Shown here: one piece after another, positions 1-6,305 of the stretch | How the letters are laid out: every line of letters starts with the position of its first letter | Position numbering within the stretch: position 1 is the first letter of the stretch | Assembly: GCA_947259425.1 (NCBI GenBank) | Contig: CAMYMO010000308.1 | Coordinates: 1-10,620 of the forward strand | DNA from: an uncultured Ectothiorhodospiraceae bacterium | GTDB lineage: Bacteria; Pseudomonadota; Gammaproteobacteria; UBA6429; Thiohalophilaceae | Direction of reading: 5' to 3' | Length of the DNA stretch: 10,620 nucleotides | Made by a program: the position numbers and the translations under genes | Notes under the pieces: generated by a model | What the model was told of the DNA's origin: nothing | Database searches by the model: none | Seen by the model: only the letters and a program-made list of their open reading frames with translations

Positions 1-69
1 CAGAAACTTAATGATGTGACTGCTCAGATGTGTCGTTGGGATCTGGCCCAGGCCGCGCAGTTTTTATAG
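1..69 (+). CDS. 3' end of an upstream CDS, possibly tssA (partial)
   Basis: Frame 1 is open from the first base and ends at TAG 67-69, giving a 22-residue C-terminus that reads ...QMCRWDLAQAAQFL. It is too short for firm identification. The ending, a Trp-Asp followed by an Ala/Leu-rich helix, resembles the C-terminal end of VasJ-type TssA proteins as I remember them, and tssA often precedes tssB in T6SS loci. TssA helps initiate or cap sheath-tube polymerisation. The tssA identity is therefore inferred from position and a weak resemblance. The fragment could belong to another T6SS gene or be a chance open frame. The gap to tssB is 123 bp, so this gene may be in a separate transcript. Confidence 0.4.
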   Translation, partial: QKLNDVTAQMCRWDLAQAAQFL

Positions 70-192
70 CGGTTATAAAAGGCTAGATAGGATTAAGAAT
101 CTCTGATTAAGTTCATTATCTGAATAATAGTGAATTTATTCAGAGGTTCTAAAGGAAAATAGCGTAAAAAAAACGGAAACAAGGAGTAACAA
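70..192 (+). promoter_or_regulatory. Leader / probable promoter region of tssB
   Basis: This AT-rich stretch separates the upstream fragment from tssB. It contains two copies of GATTAAG (91-97 and 105-111, 14 bp apart), a perfect inverted repeat (119-144), an A-tract motif GCGTAAAAAAAA (162-173) and a consensus Shine-Dalgarno AAGGAG (181-186) six bases before the tssB ATG. AT-rich hexamers such as AATAAT (123-128) could act as a -10, but I see no matching -35 at good spacing and no sigma-54 GG-N10-GC element. The promoter assignment rests on position and composition. Confidence 0.4.
119..144. repeat. Perfect 9-bp inverted repeat upstream of tssB
   Basis: TCTGAATAA (119-127) is the exact reverse complement of TTATTCAGA (136-144), with an 8-nt spacer. 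The AT-rich arms and the position 49 bp before the tssB start fit an operator for a dimeric regulator or a weak RNA hairpin in the 5' leader. No T-run follows, so it is not an intrinsic terminator on the + strand. Confidence 0.5.
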
Positions 193-723
193 ATGGCTGA
201 TAGCTTTCAAAATGAAATTCCGAAAGCGCGTGTGAATATCACGCTCGATGTGGAAACTGGGGGCGCACGTAAGAAGCTGGAATTACCTCTAAAGATGCTT
301 GCTTTAGGAGATTTTAGCGGGGGTAAAACCAAAGGACGTGTTGCTGATCGTGAACGGATAAATATTAACAAGGAAAACCTGGAACAGGTATTAACTGATT
401 TCTCTCCAGAAACGAAATTTACGGTTGATAATGTAATCAAAAATGATGGAACAGAAATTGGTGTTAATTTGAAGTTTGATAACTTCAAAAAGTTCAACCC
501 TGAACAAGTTGCCAAGCAAGTTCCTGAACTCGATAACCTGTTATCAATGCGTAACTTGTTAAAAGATCTTAAATCGAACTTATTAGACAACGGTAAATTC
601 CGTCGTGAGTTAGAAAAGATCGTCCAAAATCAACCAGAACTTGAAGGTCTCAAGGCAGAGCTCGACAAATTAGCACCGAAAGAAGAAGCCAGTGCTGAAG
701 AAGCCGAGTCTACCAAGTCTTAA
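193..723 (+). CDS. tssB: T6SS contractile sheath small subunit TssB (VipA/ImpB)
   Basis: TssB pairs with TssC to build the cytoplasmic contractile sheath around the Hcp tube. At 176 residues it has the usual family length. The family hallmark lies near residues 31-45: an ELPLKMLALGDFSG segment followed by a charged stretch and ININKENLEQVL, matching the conserved 'LPLKxLxLGDF' core of VipA/ImpB. The C-terminal half has the helix-rich DNLLSMRNLLKDLK region and ends in an acidic, Ala/Glu-rich tail of about 15 residues. The start is secure: ATG 193 has AAGGAG six bases upstream. Two tandem TAA stops end the gene. tssC follows after 38 bp, almost certainly on the same transcript, as the heterodimer needs. 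No truncation or frameshift is visible. Confidence 0.97.
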   Translation: MADSFQNEIPKARVNITLDVETGGARKKLELPLKMLALGDFSGGKTKGRVADRERININKENLEQVLTDFSPETKFTVDNVIKNDGTEIGVNLKFDNFKKFNPEQVAKQVPELDNLLSMRNLLKDLKSNLLDNGKFRRELEKIVQNQPELEGLKAELDKLAPKEEASAEEAESTKS

Positions 724-761
724 TAAAGTTCACCAGTTAACTAGCTAGGGGAGTAATACTA

Positions 762-2294
762 ATGGCTATTCAAGAACATGCAGGTGCTGAAGAAGCAGTT
801 GTAGAAGAACAGGATGCAAATGTCTATGAGCGTCTATGTGATCTGGTTGATATAAAACCAGTCACGGATCCAGTTGCCTATGATGCATTCAGTGACTTAG
901 CTGCAATGGCAGATACTTCATTGAACGAACGATTAACTGCGGCATTACAGGTCTTTTTGGAAGTAATGGAAGACAGTGCGGCAGGTGGTATTAAAATTGA
1001 CAAAGTTTTATTGGATCAATACATCGCCAAGATCGATCAAACGCTTAGCAAACAGCTCGATGCGATCATGCATCATGAAAAATTCCAAAAGATCGAGTCG
1101 GCCTGGAAGGGTATGAAATACCTGGTTGATCGGACTGACTTCAAAGCAAACTGTCGCATTGAGCTTTTAGATTGTTCAAAAGACGATTTACGTGAAGACT
1201 TTGAAGATGCACCTGATACGACACAATCCGGTTTGTACAAACATATCTATGTGCAGGAATATGACACCCCGGGGGGTGAGCCTATTTCTACTGTGGTTTC
1301 TAACTATGAGTTTGATGCCGGTGCACAGGATGTGGCGTTATTAACCGAATTATCACGCGTTTCATCGGTCACTCATTGCCCATTCCTGGGTTCTGTGGGT
1401 CCTATGTTCTTTAAGAAGGGTGATATTAATGACTTGCCTAAAGTTCATGACCTTGAAAACTACATGGATCGAGCTGAGTACATCCGCTGGCGTGGATTAC
1501 GTGAATCAGAAGACTCACGTTATCTAGGGTTAACCCTACCACGCTTCTTGTTGCGTTTACCTTATGGACAAGAAAATAATCCGGTACGTGCGTTTAATTA
1601 CGAAGAAGAAGTAAATGCTGAAGGTAGTGAAAATTATCTTTGGGGTAATTCAAGCTTCGCCTTTGCAGCAAACATGGCACGTAGCTTTAAGGAAAATGGG
1701 TGGTGTGTGAATATTCGTGGACCAGAATCTGGTGGTAAAGTCGAGAACCTGCCAATTCATTTATATGATGCGGGCAAAGGTTTGCAAGGAAAGATTCCTA
1801 CCGAGATCATCATTCCTGAAACTCGCGAATTGGAATTTGCGGAACTTGGCTTTATCCCACTGAGTTACTATAAGAACAGCGATTACGCTTGTTTCTTCTC
1901 AGCGAACTCAGCGCAAAAGGCACCAGAATACAGCACCCCTGAGGCAACCGCGAATAGCCGTATTAATTCGCGTTTACCTTATATTTTCCTGGTCTCACGT
2001 TTAGCGCATTACTTAAAAGTATTACAACGTGAAAACATTGGTTCAACCAAGAGTCGTAAAGTGCTCGAGATGGAACTCAATGACTGGGTACAAACCTTAG
2101 TGACCAAGATGAACGATCCGGATCCCGATCTGATCGCGACCCATCCATTACGTGATGGTCGTGTTGAAGTGACTGAGATCGTTGAGAATCCTGGTTTCTA
2201 TAGCGTTAGCTTATACGTTATGCCTCATTTCCAAATTGAAGGTGTCGACGTGAAATTATCACTGGTGGCGCAAATGCCAGCGGAAAAAGACTAA
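762..2294 (+). CDS. tssC: T6SS contractile sheath large subunit TssC (VipB/ImpC)
   Basis: TssC is the larger half of the TssB-TssC protomer whose helical polymer contracts to drive the Hcp-VgrG tube outward. The 510 residues are close to the family norm of about 500. Strong signatures are the WRGLRESEDSRYLGLTLPRF block beginning at about residue 243, the LLRLPYG that follows, and a C-terminal sheath domain with the PGFYSVSLYVMPHFQIEG region. The N-terminal 30 residues are acidic and lead into a predicted helix (VYERLCDLV). In the Vibrio cholerae homologue the N-terminal helix of VipB is the ClpV-binding site, so this segment is the likely recycling handle here (inference). The ATG is preceded by AGGGGAG at 747-753 with 8-nt spacing. 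No internal disruption is visible. Confidence 0.97.
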   Translation: MAIQEHAGAEEAVVEEQDANVYERLCDLVDIKPVTDPVAYDAFSDLAAMADTSLNERLTAALQVFLEVMEDSAAGGIKIDKVLLDQYIAKIDQTLSKQLDAIMHHEKFQKIESAWKGMKYLVDRTDFKANCRIELLDCSKDDLREDFEDAPDTTQSGLYKHIYVQEYDTPGGEPISTVVSNYEFDAGAQDVALLTELSRVSSVTHCPFLGSVGPMFFKKGDINDLPKVHDLENYMDRAEYIRWRGLRESEDSRYLGLTLPRFLLRLPYGQENNPVRAFNYEEEVNAEGSENYLWGNSSFAFAANMARSFKENGWCVNIRGPESGGKVENLPIHLYDAGKGLQGKIPTEIIIPETRELEFAELGFIPLSYYKNSDYACFFSANSAQKAPEYSTPEATANSRINSRLPYIFLVSRLAHYLKVLQRENIGSTKSRKVLEMELNDWVQTLVTKMNDPDPDLIATHPLRDGRVEVTEIVENPGFYSVSLYVMPHFQIEGVDVKLSLVAQMPAEKD

Positions 2295-2523
2295 CGTAAA
2301 AAAATCCCAAGCGGCGGAGGGAATCGCCGCGGTGTTTACAGCTCTATCTTAGGATGGTTGAGGTAAATGCCAAACTGGCAGCGTGCAATGGAACCGTGCG
2401 TTGAAACTTGAGTGTGCTTTCTAAGGCGTAATGCTTTGTATGCTCAGGATTGGTGGATTTAAATGTTAATTTATTAGTGTTTAAGTCATGGAAATTGAAT
2501 AAAACTTAAAAGGAAGAAATATT
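2295..2523 (+). promoter_or_regulatory. tssC-hcp intergenic region, likely hcp promoter and leader
   Basis: This 229-bp gap is the largest in the locus. It holds an A7 tract right after the tssC stop (2298-2304), a GC-only hairpin (2311-2330), a small inverted repeat TGCCA-AAC-TGGCA (2368-2380), and an increasingly AT-rich stretch up to an AAAGGA ribosome site just before hcp. A weak sigma-70-like pair is possible: TTGGTG at 2450-2455 and TATTAG at 2472-2477, with 16-bp spacing. Its size and its place before a highly expressed tube protein favour an independent hcp promoter. This is inference, because no strong consensus promoter is visible. Confidence 0.4.
2311..2330 (+). terminator. GC-only hairpin after tssC, possible attenuator or mRNA end
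   Basis: GCGGCG (2311-2316) pairs exactly with CGCCGC (2325-2330) across an 8-nt loop, and a G-U pair can extend the stem inward. It sits 17 bases after the tssC stop. The downstream flank (GGTGTTTACA) lacks a U-run, so efficient intrinsic termination on the + strand is doubtful. An RNA-stabilising stem or partial terminator is as likely. An A-tract lies on its 5' side, which would be a T-tract on the opposite strand. Confidence 0.4.
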
Positions 2524-3009
2524 ATGCCTATTCCAGCATATGTAAATGTAACTGATGACACAGGTAAGAAACTAGACGGTTCAGTAACCATCGAAGGACG
2601 TGAAGGATCTTCAGAAGTTGTGGAGTTCTGCCACGAAGTGCGGATGCCAATTGATGCCGACGACGGCACCATCACGGGTACTCGTAAGCACGAGCCTTTC
2701 ATTTTTACTAAATCATATGACGCAATGTCACCGTATCTTTATAAAGCGGTAACAAATGGTCAGACTCTGAAAGAGTTAACAATGATTTGGTACAAAATCG
2801 ATGATACTGGCGCTGAAAAGGAGTATTTCCGTCATACATTAGAGGACGTTAAAATTACCTCAATCAAACCTAAGATGCATAACGTGAAAGATCTTGATAA
2901 AGAACGTTATCCTCACCTGGAAGAAGTGAGCTGTAAGTATGCAAAAGTCACCTGGACTTATGCAGACGGTAACATCTCATTCTCTGACTCGTGGGTCGAA
3001 GGTAGATAA
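2524..3009 (+). CDS. hcp: T6SS inner tube protein Hcp (TssD)
   Basis: Hcp forms hexameric rings that stack into the tube inside the sheath. It is both a structural part and a secreted carrier of small effectors. The 161 residues match the compact Hcp family, with no C-terminal extension that would suggest an evolved Hcp-effector fusion. Family features in order: start MPIPAYVNV, strand region VVEFCHEVRMP (about 31-41), the RKHEPFIFTKSYDAMSPYLYKAV segment (about 54-76) equivalent to the conserved 'H.P..ITK..D.SSP.L..A', the LTMIWYKID strand, and a C-terminal Y.KVTWTY region. ATG 2524 has AAAGGA about ten bases upstream. A strong terminator lies just after the TAA, so hcp can be expressed at a level independent of the genes on either side. 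Confidence 0.97.
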   Translation: MPIPAYVNVTDDTGKKLDGSVTIEGREGSSEVVEFCHEVRMPIDADDGTITGTRKHEPFIFTKSYDAMSPYLYKAVTNGQTLKELTMIWYKIDDTGAEKEYFRHTLEDVKITSIKPKMHNVKDLDKERYPHLEEVSCKYAKVTWTYADGNISFSDSWVEGR

Positions 3010-3017
3010 GCAGTACC

Positions 3018-3060
3018 GGGGTATGTGCTTTGCACATACCCCATTTTATTTTCTATTTTC
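3018..3060 (+). terminator. Strong intrinsic terminator after hcp
   Basis: GGGGTATGTGC (3018-3028) and GCACATACCCC (3032-3042) form a perfect 11-bp stem with a TTT loop. They are followed by ATTTTATTTTCTATTTTC, a T-rich tail. It begins 9 bases after the hcp stop codon. This is a textbook Rho-independent terminator. It lies inside the T6SS gene run, 24 bp before the tssE start, so downstream transcription must come from readthrough or from a promoter in the short remaining gap. Confidence 0.93.
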
Positions 3061-3074
3061 ATTTATTAATAAAA

Positions 3075-3081
3075 GACAGGA
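3075..3081 (+). promoter_or_regulatory. tssE ribosome binding site that fixes its start
   Basis: GACAGGA lies just before ATG 3084. The reading frame is open upstream to another ATG at 3030, but that codon sits in the loop and right arm of the hcp terminator and would add 18 residues unlike any TssE. The ribosome site supports ATG 3084, with short spacing. Confidence 0.6.
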
Positions 3082-3083
3082 AA

Positions 3084-3518
3084 ATGCAACACGCTTTATT
3101 TGAAGTATTAACCGGGGAATTTTCCAACGGGCAACCGATTGAAGATGTACCACGCAGTGGTGATGTTCAAATGAGTGTCATGGATCATCTCACGCGTTTA
3201 CTCAATGCGCGTAAAGGTTCAATGATTCATGATCCTGATTATGGATTGACGGACATTGGTCAGATCTACCAAAGCCTGCCTTACTCAGTAAATGAATTAA
3301 TCGATGTTATAAGAAAGGCCATTTTGAAATACGAACCGCGACTGGCGCGTGTTGATGTGTCGTTTAAACCCATTGTGACCACCGACTGTGTATTACATTT
3401 GGAGATTTATGGACGACTGCGGAATGGTGAATTCGTTTCTTATGACACCTTTTTCTTAAGTGGCGGTAATGCCCAGATTAAACCAGGCCATCGAAAATCA
3501 GATGGGCGAAGAAGTTGA
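3084..3518 (+). CDS. tssE: T6SS baseplate subunit TssE (gp25-like)
   Basis: TssE is the small, T4 gp25-like baseplate protein that joins the TssF-TssG wedge to the sheath and nucleates sheath assembly in the cytoplasm beneath the membrane complex. From ATG 3084 the protein is 144 residues, typical for the family. The gp25-like hallmarks are LLNARKGSMIHDPDYGLTDI (about 39-58) and the catalytic-looking but structural KYEPRLARVDV motif (about 82-92), which holds the conserved 'EPRL' core. The C-terminus is basic. I chose ATG 3084 over the in-frame ATG 3030 because the latter lies in the terminator hairpin. The stop is 6 nt before tssF, indicating translational coupling. Confidence 0.93.
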   Translation: MQHALFEVLTGEFSNGQPIEDVPRSGDVQMSVMDHLTRLLNARKGSMIHDPDYGLTDIGQIYQSLPYSVNELIDVIRKAILKYEPRLARVDVSFKPIVTTDCVLHLEIYGRLRNGEFVSYDTFFLSGGNAQIKPGHRKSDGRRS

Positions 3519-3524
3519 TGATAG

Positions 3525-5258
3525 ATGCGTGATTATTACGAAGCAGAATTAAGATTATTACACGACTCTGCACTGGAATTTGCCAAGGCATATCCGGAGC
3601 AGGCGGGTATGCTGAATCTGAATGAGGTAAAAGATCGCGATCCTTATATAGAACGCTTGCTTGAGGGCATGGCATATCTGACTGCGCAAATTCGTCAGCA
3701 CATCGATGACGATATTCCTGAGATTAGCGAAACACTGCTGAATCAACTCTGGCCACATTTTTTACGTCCCTATCCATCCGCCTCTGTAGCCAATTTCACG
3801 CCCCGGATTGGGCAATTACAGGCCACGCAAGAGATAGAAAAGGGGACAATTTTATTGACCTCATCCGTTGGTGATGAGCGGGTGATCTGTCGGTTCCGTT
3901 CAACGACGGATGTAAAGCTCAATCCGATACGTATTATCAAAATGGATTTAAACGAGCCAGCTGGCGGTGGCTCAACCATCACATTAAGATTTCAGATGGA
4001 TAGTGGTCTATCGGGGCATGATTTAAATCTGGAAGATCTAAAGTTTTATTTACACGCCGATCCGGCCATTGCAAACTGGTTACATTATCAGTTATGCATG
4101 CAGTTAGAGACCGTGCGCGTATTATTTCCCGAGCAACCGACTAAAAAGCCAGTCGTGATGCAGGGACGTGAGGCGGTGAAACCGGCACATTTAAGTCCCG
4201 AAGATGCATTGATTAACATGTCAGGTCGAAGCTTTCATGGATTCCACTTACTGCAGGATTTGTTTTGTTTCCGTGAAAAGTACATGTTTTTCACCTTAAA
4301 AGGTCTGGAAAATGTCGATTGGCCCTATACCTCTTCAACGTTTGATATCGAGTTTAAAATAAAGGGGTTGTGTCCATCGGATCATAATCTGAAAAAGGAA
4401 ACCTTCTTATTACATTGTTCACCGATTGTTAATCTGTTTGAACACACCAGCGAACCCATTCATTTATCACATCGTCGTAGTGAATACCCGGTGATTGCTG
4501 ATACCCATGCCCGCGAAGGCATGCAAGTATACAGTTTGGATAAAGTGGTCGGTATCGATTCTGAGACCGGTGATCGCCATGACTATACGCCGATGTATAC
4601 TTTTCAACATCGCGCCAAGAATGGACGTTTTTTCCATGCTCATCGTAAAGTCATCGGTCCGGAACAAACGGGTACTTATCTGAGTGTTGGTGGCAAGACG
4701 AATTTCAAAACTGAAATGTTGTCGTGCACATTAACGGGTTGTAACGGCAGCTATCCGCGCCGCTATCTGAAAGAAAATGATATTCGTACGCCATCGGTTG
4801 ATTTTCCCTCTTATGCTGCATTTACCAATATTACCCGACCAACCGCGATGTTAGAACCACCGGAAAAGTCTCGCTTTCAATGGAATCTAATCTCTCATCT
4901 ATCGTTGAATTACGATTCGATCGTGAATAAAGAGACCTTGCAACGATTATTAGGTTTGTACGATTGGAGTCATAACGAACAAAACAAACGTCGTATCGAG
5001 GGTATCAAGGATATCGAGGTTAAGGCCGTCGATCGTATTCGTCGCGGTGCACTGATGAGAGGTCTCGATATTCGTTTAACCTTACACGAAGATCATTATC
5101 GTTCGATTCCGGATATCTATTTATTTGGCCAGGTGTTGCATCACTTTTTTAGTATGTACGCCGCGATGAACTGTTTTATACAAACTCGAATTTTATGTCA
5201 TCCATCAAATGAGGAGCTCGTGTGGGAACCACTCGTCGGCGAAAACTCCCCGATTTAA
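3525..5258 (+). CDS. tssF: T6SS baseplate subunit TssF (VasA/ImpG)
   Basis: TssF, with two copies per TssG, forms the T6SS baseplate wedge, related to T4 gp6. The 577 residues are close to the usual 580-620. The N-terminus is diagnostic: MRDYYEAELRLL, then DPYIERLLEGMAYLTAQI (about 39-56), DDDIPEISETLLNQLWPHFL (about 61-80) and RPYPSAS, the family's 'PHxLRPxPS' motif. The C-terminal segment has the RGLDIRLTLHEDHYR and Y.FGQVLHHFFSMYA elements seen in TssF. The ATG starts 6 nt after the tssE stop with only a weak purine-rich site (GAAGAAG, 3508-3514), so translation probably depends on coupling to tssE. The 3' end overlaps tssG by 37 nt. Confidence 0.95.
   Translation: MRDYYEAELRLLHDSALEFAKAYPEQAGMLNLNEVKDRDPYIERLLEGMAYLTAQIRQHIDDDIPEISETLLNQLWPHFLRPYPSASVANFTPRIGQLQATQEIEKGTILLTSSVGDERVICRFRSTTDVKLNPIRIIKMDLNEPAGGGSTITLRFQMDSGLSGHDLNLEDLKFYLHADPAIANWLHYQLCMQLETVRVLFPEQPTKKPVVMQGREAVKPAHLSPEDALINMSGRSFHGFHLLQDLFCFREKYMFFTLKGLENVDWPYTSSTFDIEFKIKGLCPSDHNLKKETFLLHCSPIVNLFEHTSEPIHLSHRRSEYPVIADTHAREGMQVYSLDKVVGIDSETGDRHDYTPMYTFQHRAKNGRFFHAHRKVIGPEQTGTYLSVGGKTNFKTEMLSCTLTGCNGSYPRRYLKENDIRTPSVDFPSYAAFTNITRPTAMLEPPEKSRFQWNLISHLSLNYDSIVNKETLQRLLGLYDWSHNEQNKRRIEGIKDIEVKAVDRIRRGALMRGLDIRLTLHEDHYRSIPDIYLFGQVLHHFFSMYAAMNCFIQTRILCHPSNEELVWEPLVGENSPI
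5211..5216 (+). promoter_or_regulatory. Ribosome binding site for the GTG-started tssG
   Basis: GAGGAG lies inside the 3' end of tssF, five bases before GTG 5222. An in-frame TGA at 5210-5212 closes the frame just upstream, so no earlier start is possible. The site and the stop together fix the tssG start within the overlap. Confidence 0.65.
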
Positions 5259-6265
5259 TCGAGGACGTTTTTGCGAATGCAGCTAAGTATGAATTTTATC
5301 AAGTCATGCGTTTACTTGAGTCGGGCTGGTATGGCCACGGTTCTATCGGTAAAGGGCTGGATAAATGGTTGCACATGCGCCCGGCACCTGAGATTAGTTT
5401 TCCCGGTGCGGATGTGCGTCGTTGTGAGTTTGATGACAATGGCCAGGTCGACCTGGAACTCAATTTCATGGGATTGTATGGCGTCGATGCGCCGGTTCCA
5501 CACTATATAATAGAACACGTTGCCCGCGATGATGACAGTAGCGATGCGATGCGGGGTTTCCTGGATATTTTTTCGCATCGTTTGTATGCCTTGTTTTATA
5601 TGGCCTGGAAGAAATACCGACCCTATGTTGATTTAGAAAGCCCCGACTCCGCCTATCGCGATTATGTGATTGCCTTGTCAGGTCAAAGCCTGAATGAGCA
5701 GGATAATGCCGAACTTGGTTTTAGCGGTGCAATGGGCTCGCGGGTTCGCAACGCAACGGCATTAGCCGGTATGTTGACCGAATATATGGGGGATACGACG
5801 ACAAAAGTGCGCGAATTCGTACCACGTTGGGTCAAGATTGATAGCGAGGCCTTTGTTGGCGGCGAATTCCATCAGGCAATGCAGCTTGGCGACAATACGA
5901 TACTGGGTGATGAAGTACTCGATATTAGTGGCAAGATCGATATCGTGATCGGTCCAATGGAGGTCACCGAGGTAAAAAAACTATTGCCGGGTCGACCCGA
6001 TGCTACGGCGTTAGGCAATTTAATTCGTCGTTATCTGGATCCGACCATTGATTTCGATTTGGTTTTATTAATTAAACCTTCATCCATACTCGGTATGCAA
6101 TTAGGTGATGAAGATGTGATGTTAGGTTGGTCGACTTGGGTGGGCTATCAGGTATCGGATTTAGACGAGATTCGTATTCCCGGTGAAGCACTGTTAATGG
6201 AAAACGAAAACCAACAGTCAGAACAAACGAAAAAAACCAAAGCTGAATTGGCCATGGTGGCTTAG
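5222..6265 (+). CDS. tssG: T6SS baseplate subunit TssG (VasB/ImpH)
   Basis: TssG is the T4 gp53/gp7-like core of the baseplate wedge and binds TssF, TssE and TssK. The 347 residues match the family. Visible motifs in order: YEFYQVMRLLE (about 23-33), equivalent to the conserved 'FdFFQAvRLLE'; FMGLYGVDAPVPHYI (about 82-96), the 'FmGLtGpsGvLP.hY' element; and FLDIFSHRLYALFYMAWKKYRP (about 113-134), another strong TssG signature. The start codon is GTG, supported by GAGGAG five bases upstream and a stop immediately before the frame. The first 37 nt overlap tssF, so tssF and tssG are likely translated together. The C-terminal tail (about 326-347) is polar and Lys/Gln/Glu-rich. There is a 40-nt gap to clpV. 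Confidence 0.95.
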   Translation: MGTTRRRKLPDLIEDVFANAAKYEFYQVMRLLESGWYGHGSIGKGLDKWLHMRPAPEISFPGADVRRCEFDDNGQVDLELNFMGLYGVDAPVPHYIIEHVARDDDSSDAMRGFLDIFSHRLYALFYMAWKKYRPYVDLESPDSAYRDYVIALSGQSLNEQDNAELGFSGAMGSRVRNATALAGMLTEYMGDTTTKVREFVPRWVKIDSEAFVGGEFHQAMQLGDNTILGDEVLDISGKIDIVIGPMEVTEVKKLLPGRPDATALGNLIRRYLDPTIDFDLVLLIKPSSILGMQLGDEDVMLGWSTWVGYQVSDLDEIRIPGEALLMENENQQSEQTKKTKAELAMVA

Positions 6266-6292
6266 AAAGCATTGCGTAAAAAACAAGTTTAT

Positions 6293-6299
6293 AAGGGGA
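6293..6299 (+). promoter_or_regulatory. Ribosome binding site for the TTG-started clpV
   Basis: AAGGGGA lies six bases before TTG 6306. No ATG or GTG is available in frame between the tssG stop and this point, and the residues right after TTG already align with the ClpV N-domain, so TTG is the most likely initiator. Confidence 0.6.
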
Positions 6300-6305
6300 A
6301 GAAAC

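Noticed and set aside
207..590. Minus-strand ORF of 127 codons opposite tssB
   Set aside because: It lies wholly within the conserved tssB gene and has Ser/Arg-rich shadow composition with no recognisable domain.
2376..2390. TGGCA...TGCAA upstream of hcp as a sigma-54 (-24/-12) promoter
   Set aside because: GG and GC are separated by only 6 bases in TGGCAGCGTGCAA, not the required 10, so the element does not fit the sigma-54 consensus.
2354..2404. 16-codon ORF in the tssC-hcp gap
   Set aside because: It has no convincing ribosome site and no recognisable features. An ORF of this length is expected by chance.
3030..3083. 18-residue N-terminal extension of TssE from ATG 3030
   Set aside because: It starts inside the loop and right arm of the hcp terminator and is hydrophobic-aromatic, unlike TssE N-termini. 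ATG 3084 has its own ribosome site and gives the normal family length.
3518..3532. 4-codon mini-ORF (ATG 3518 to TGA 3530-3532) overlapping the tssF start
   Set aside because: It is probably incidental to the packed tssE-tssF junction. The tssF ATG at 3525 gives the exact conserved N-terminus.
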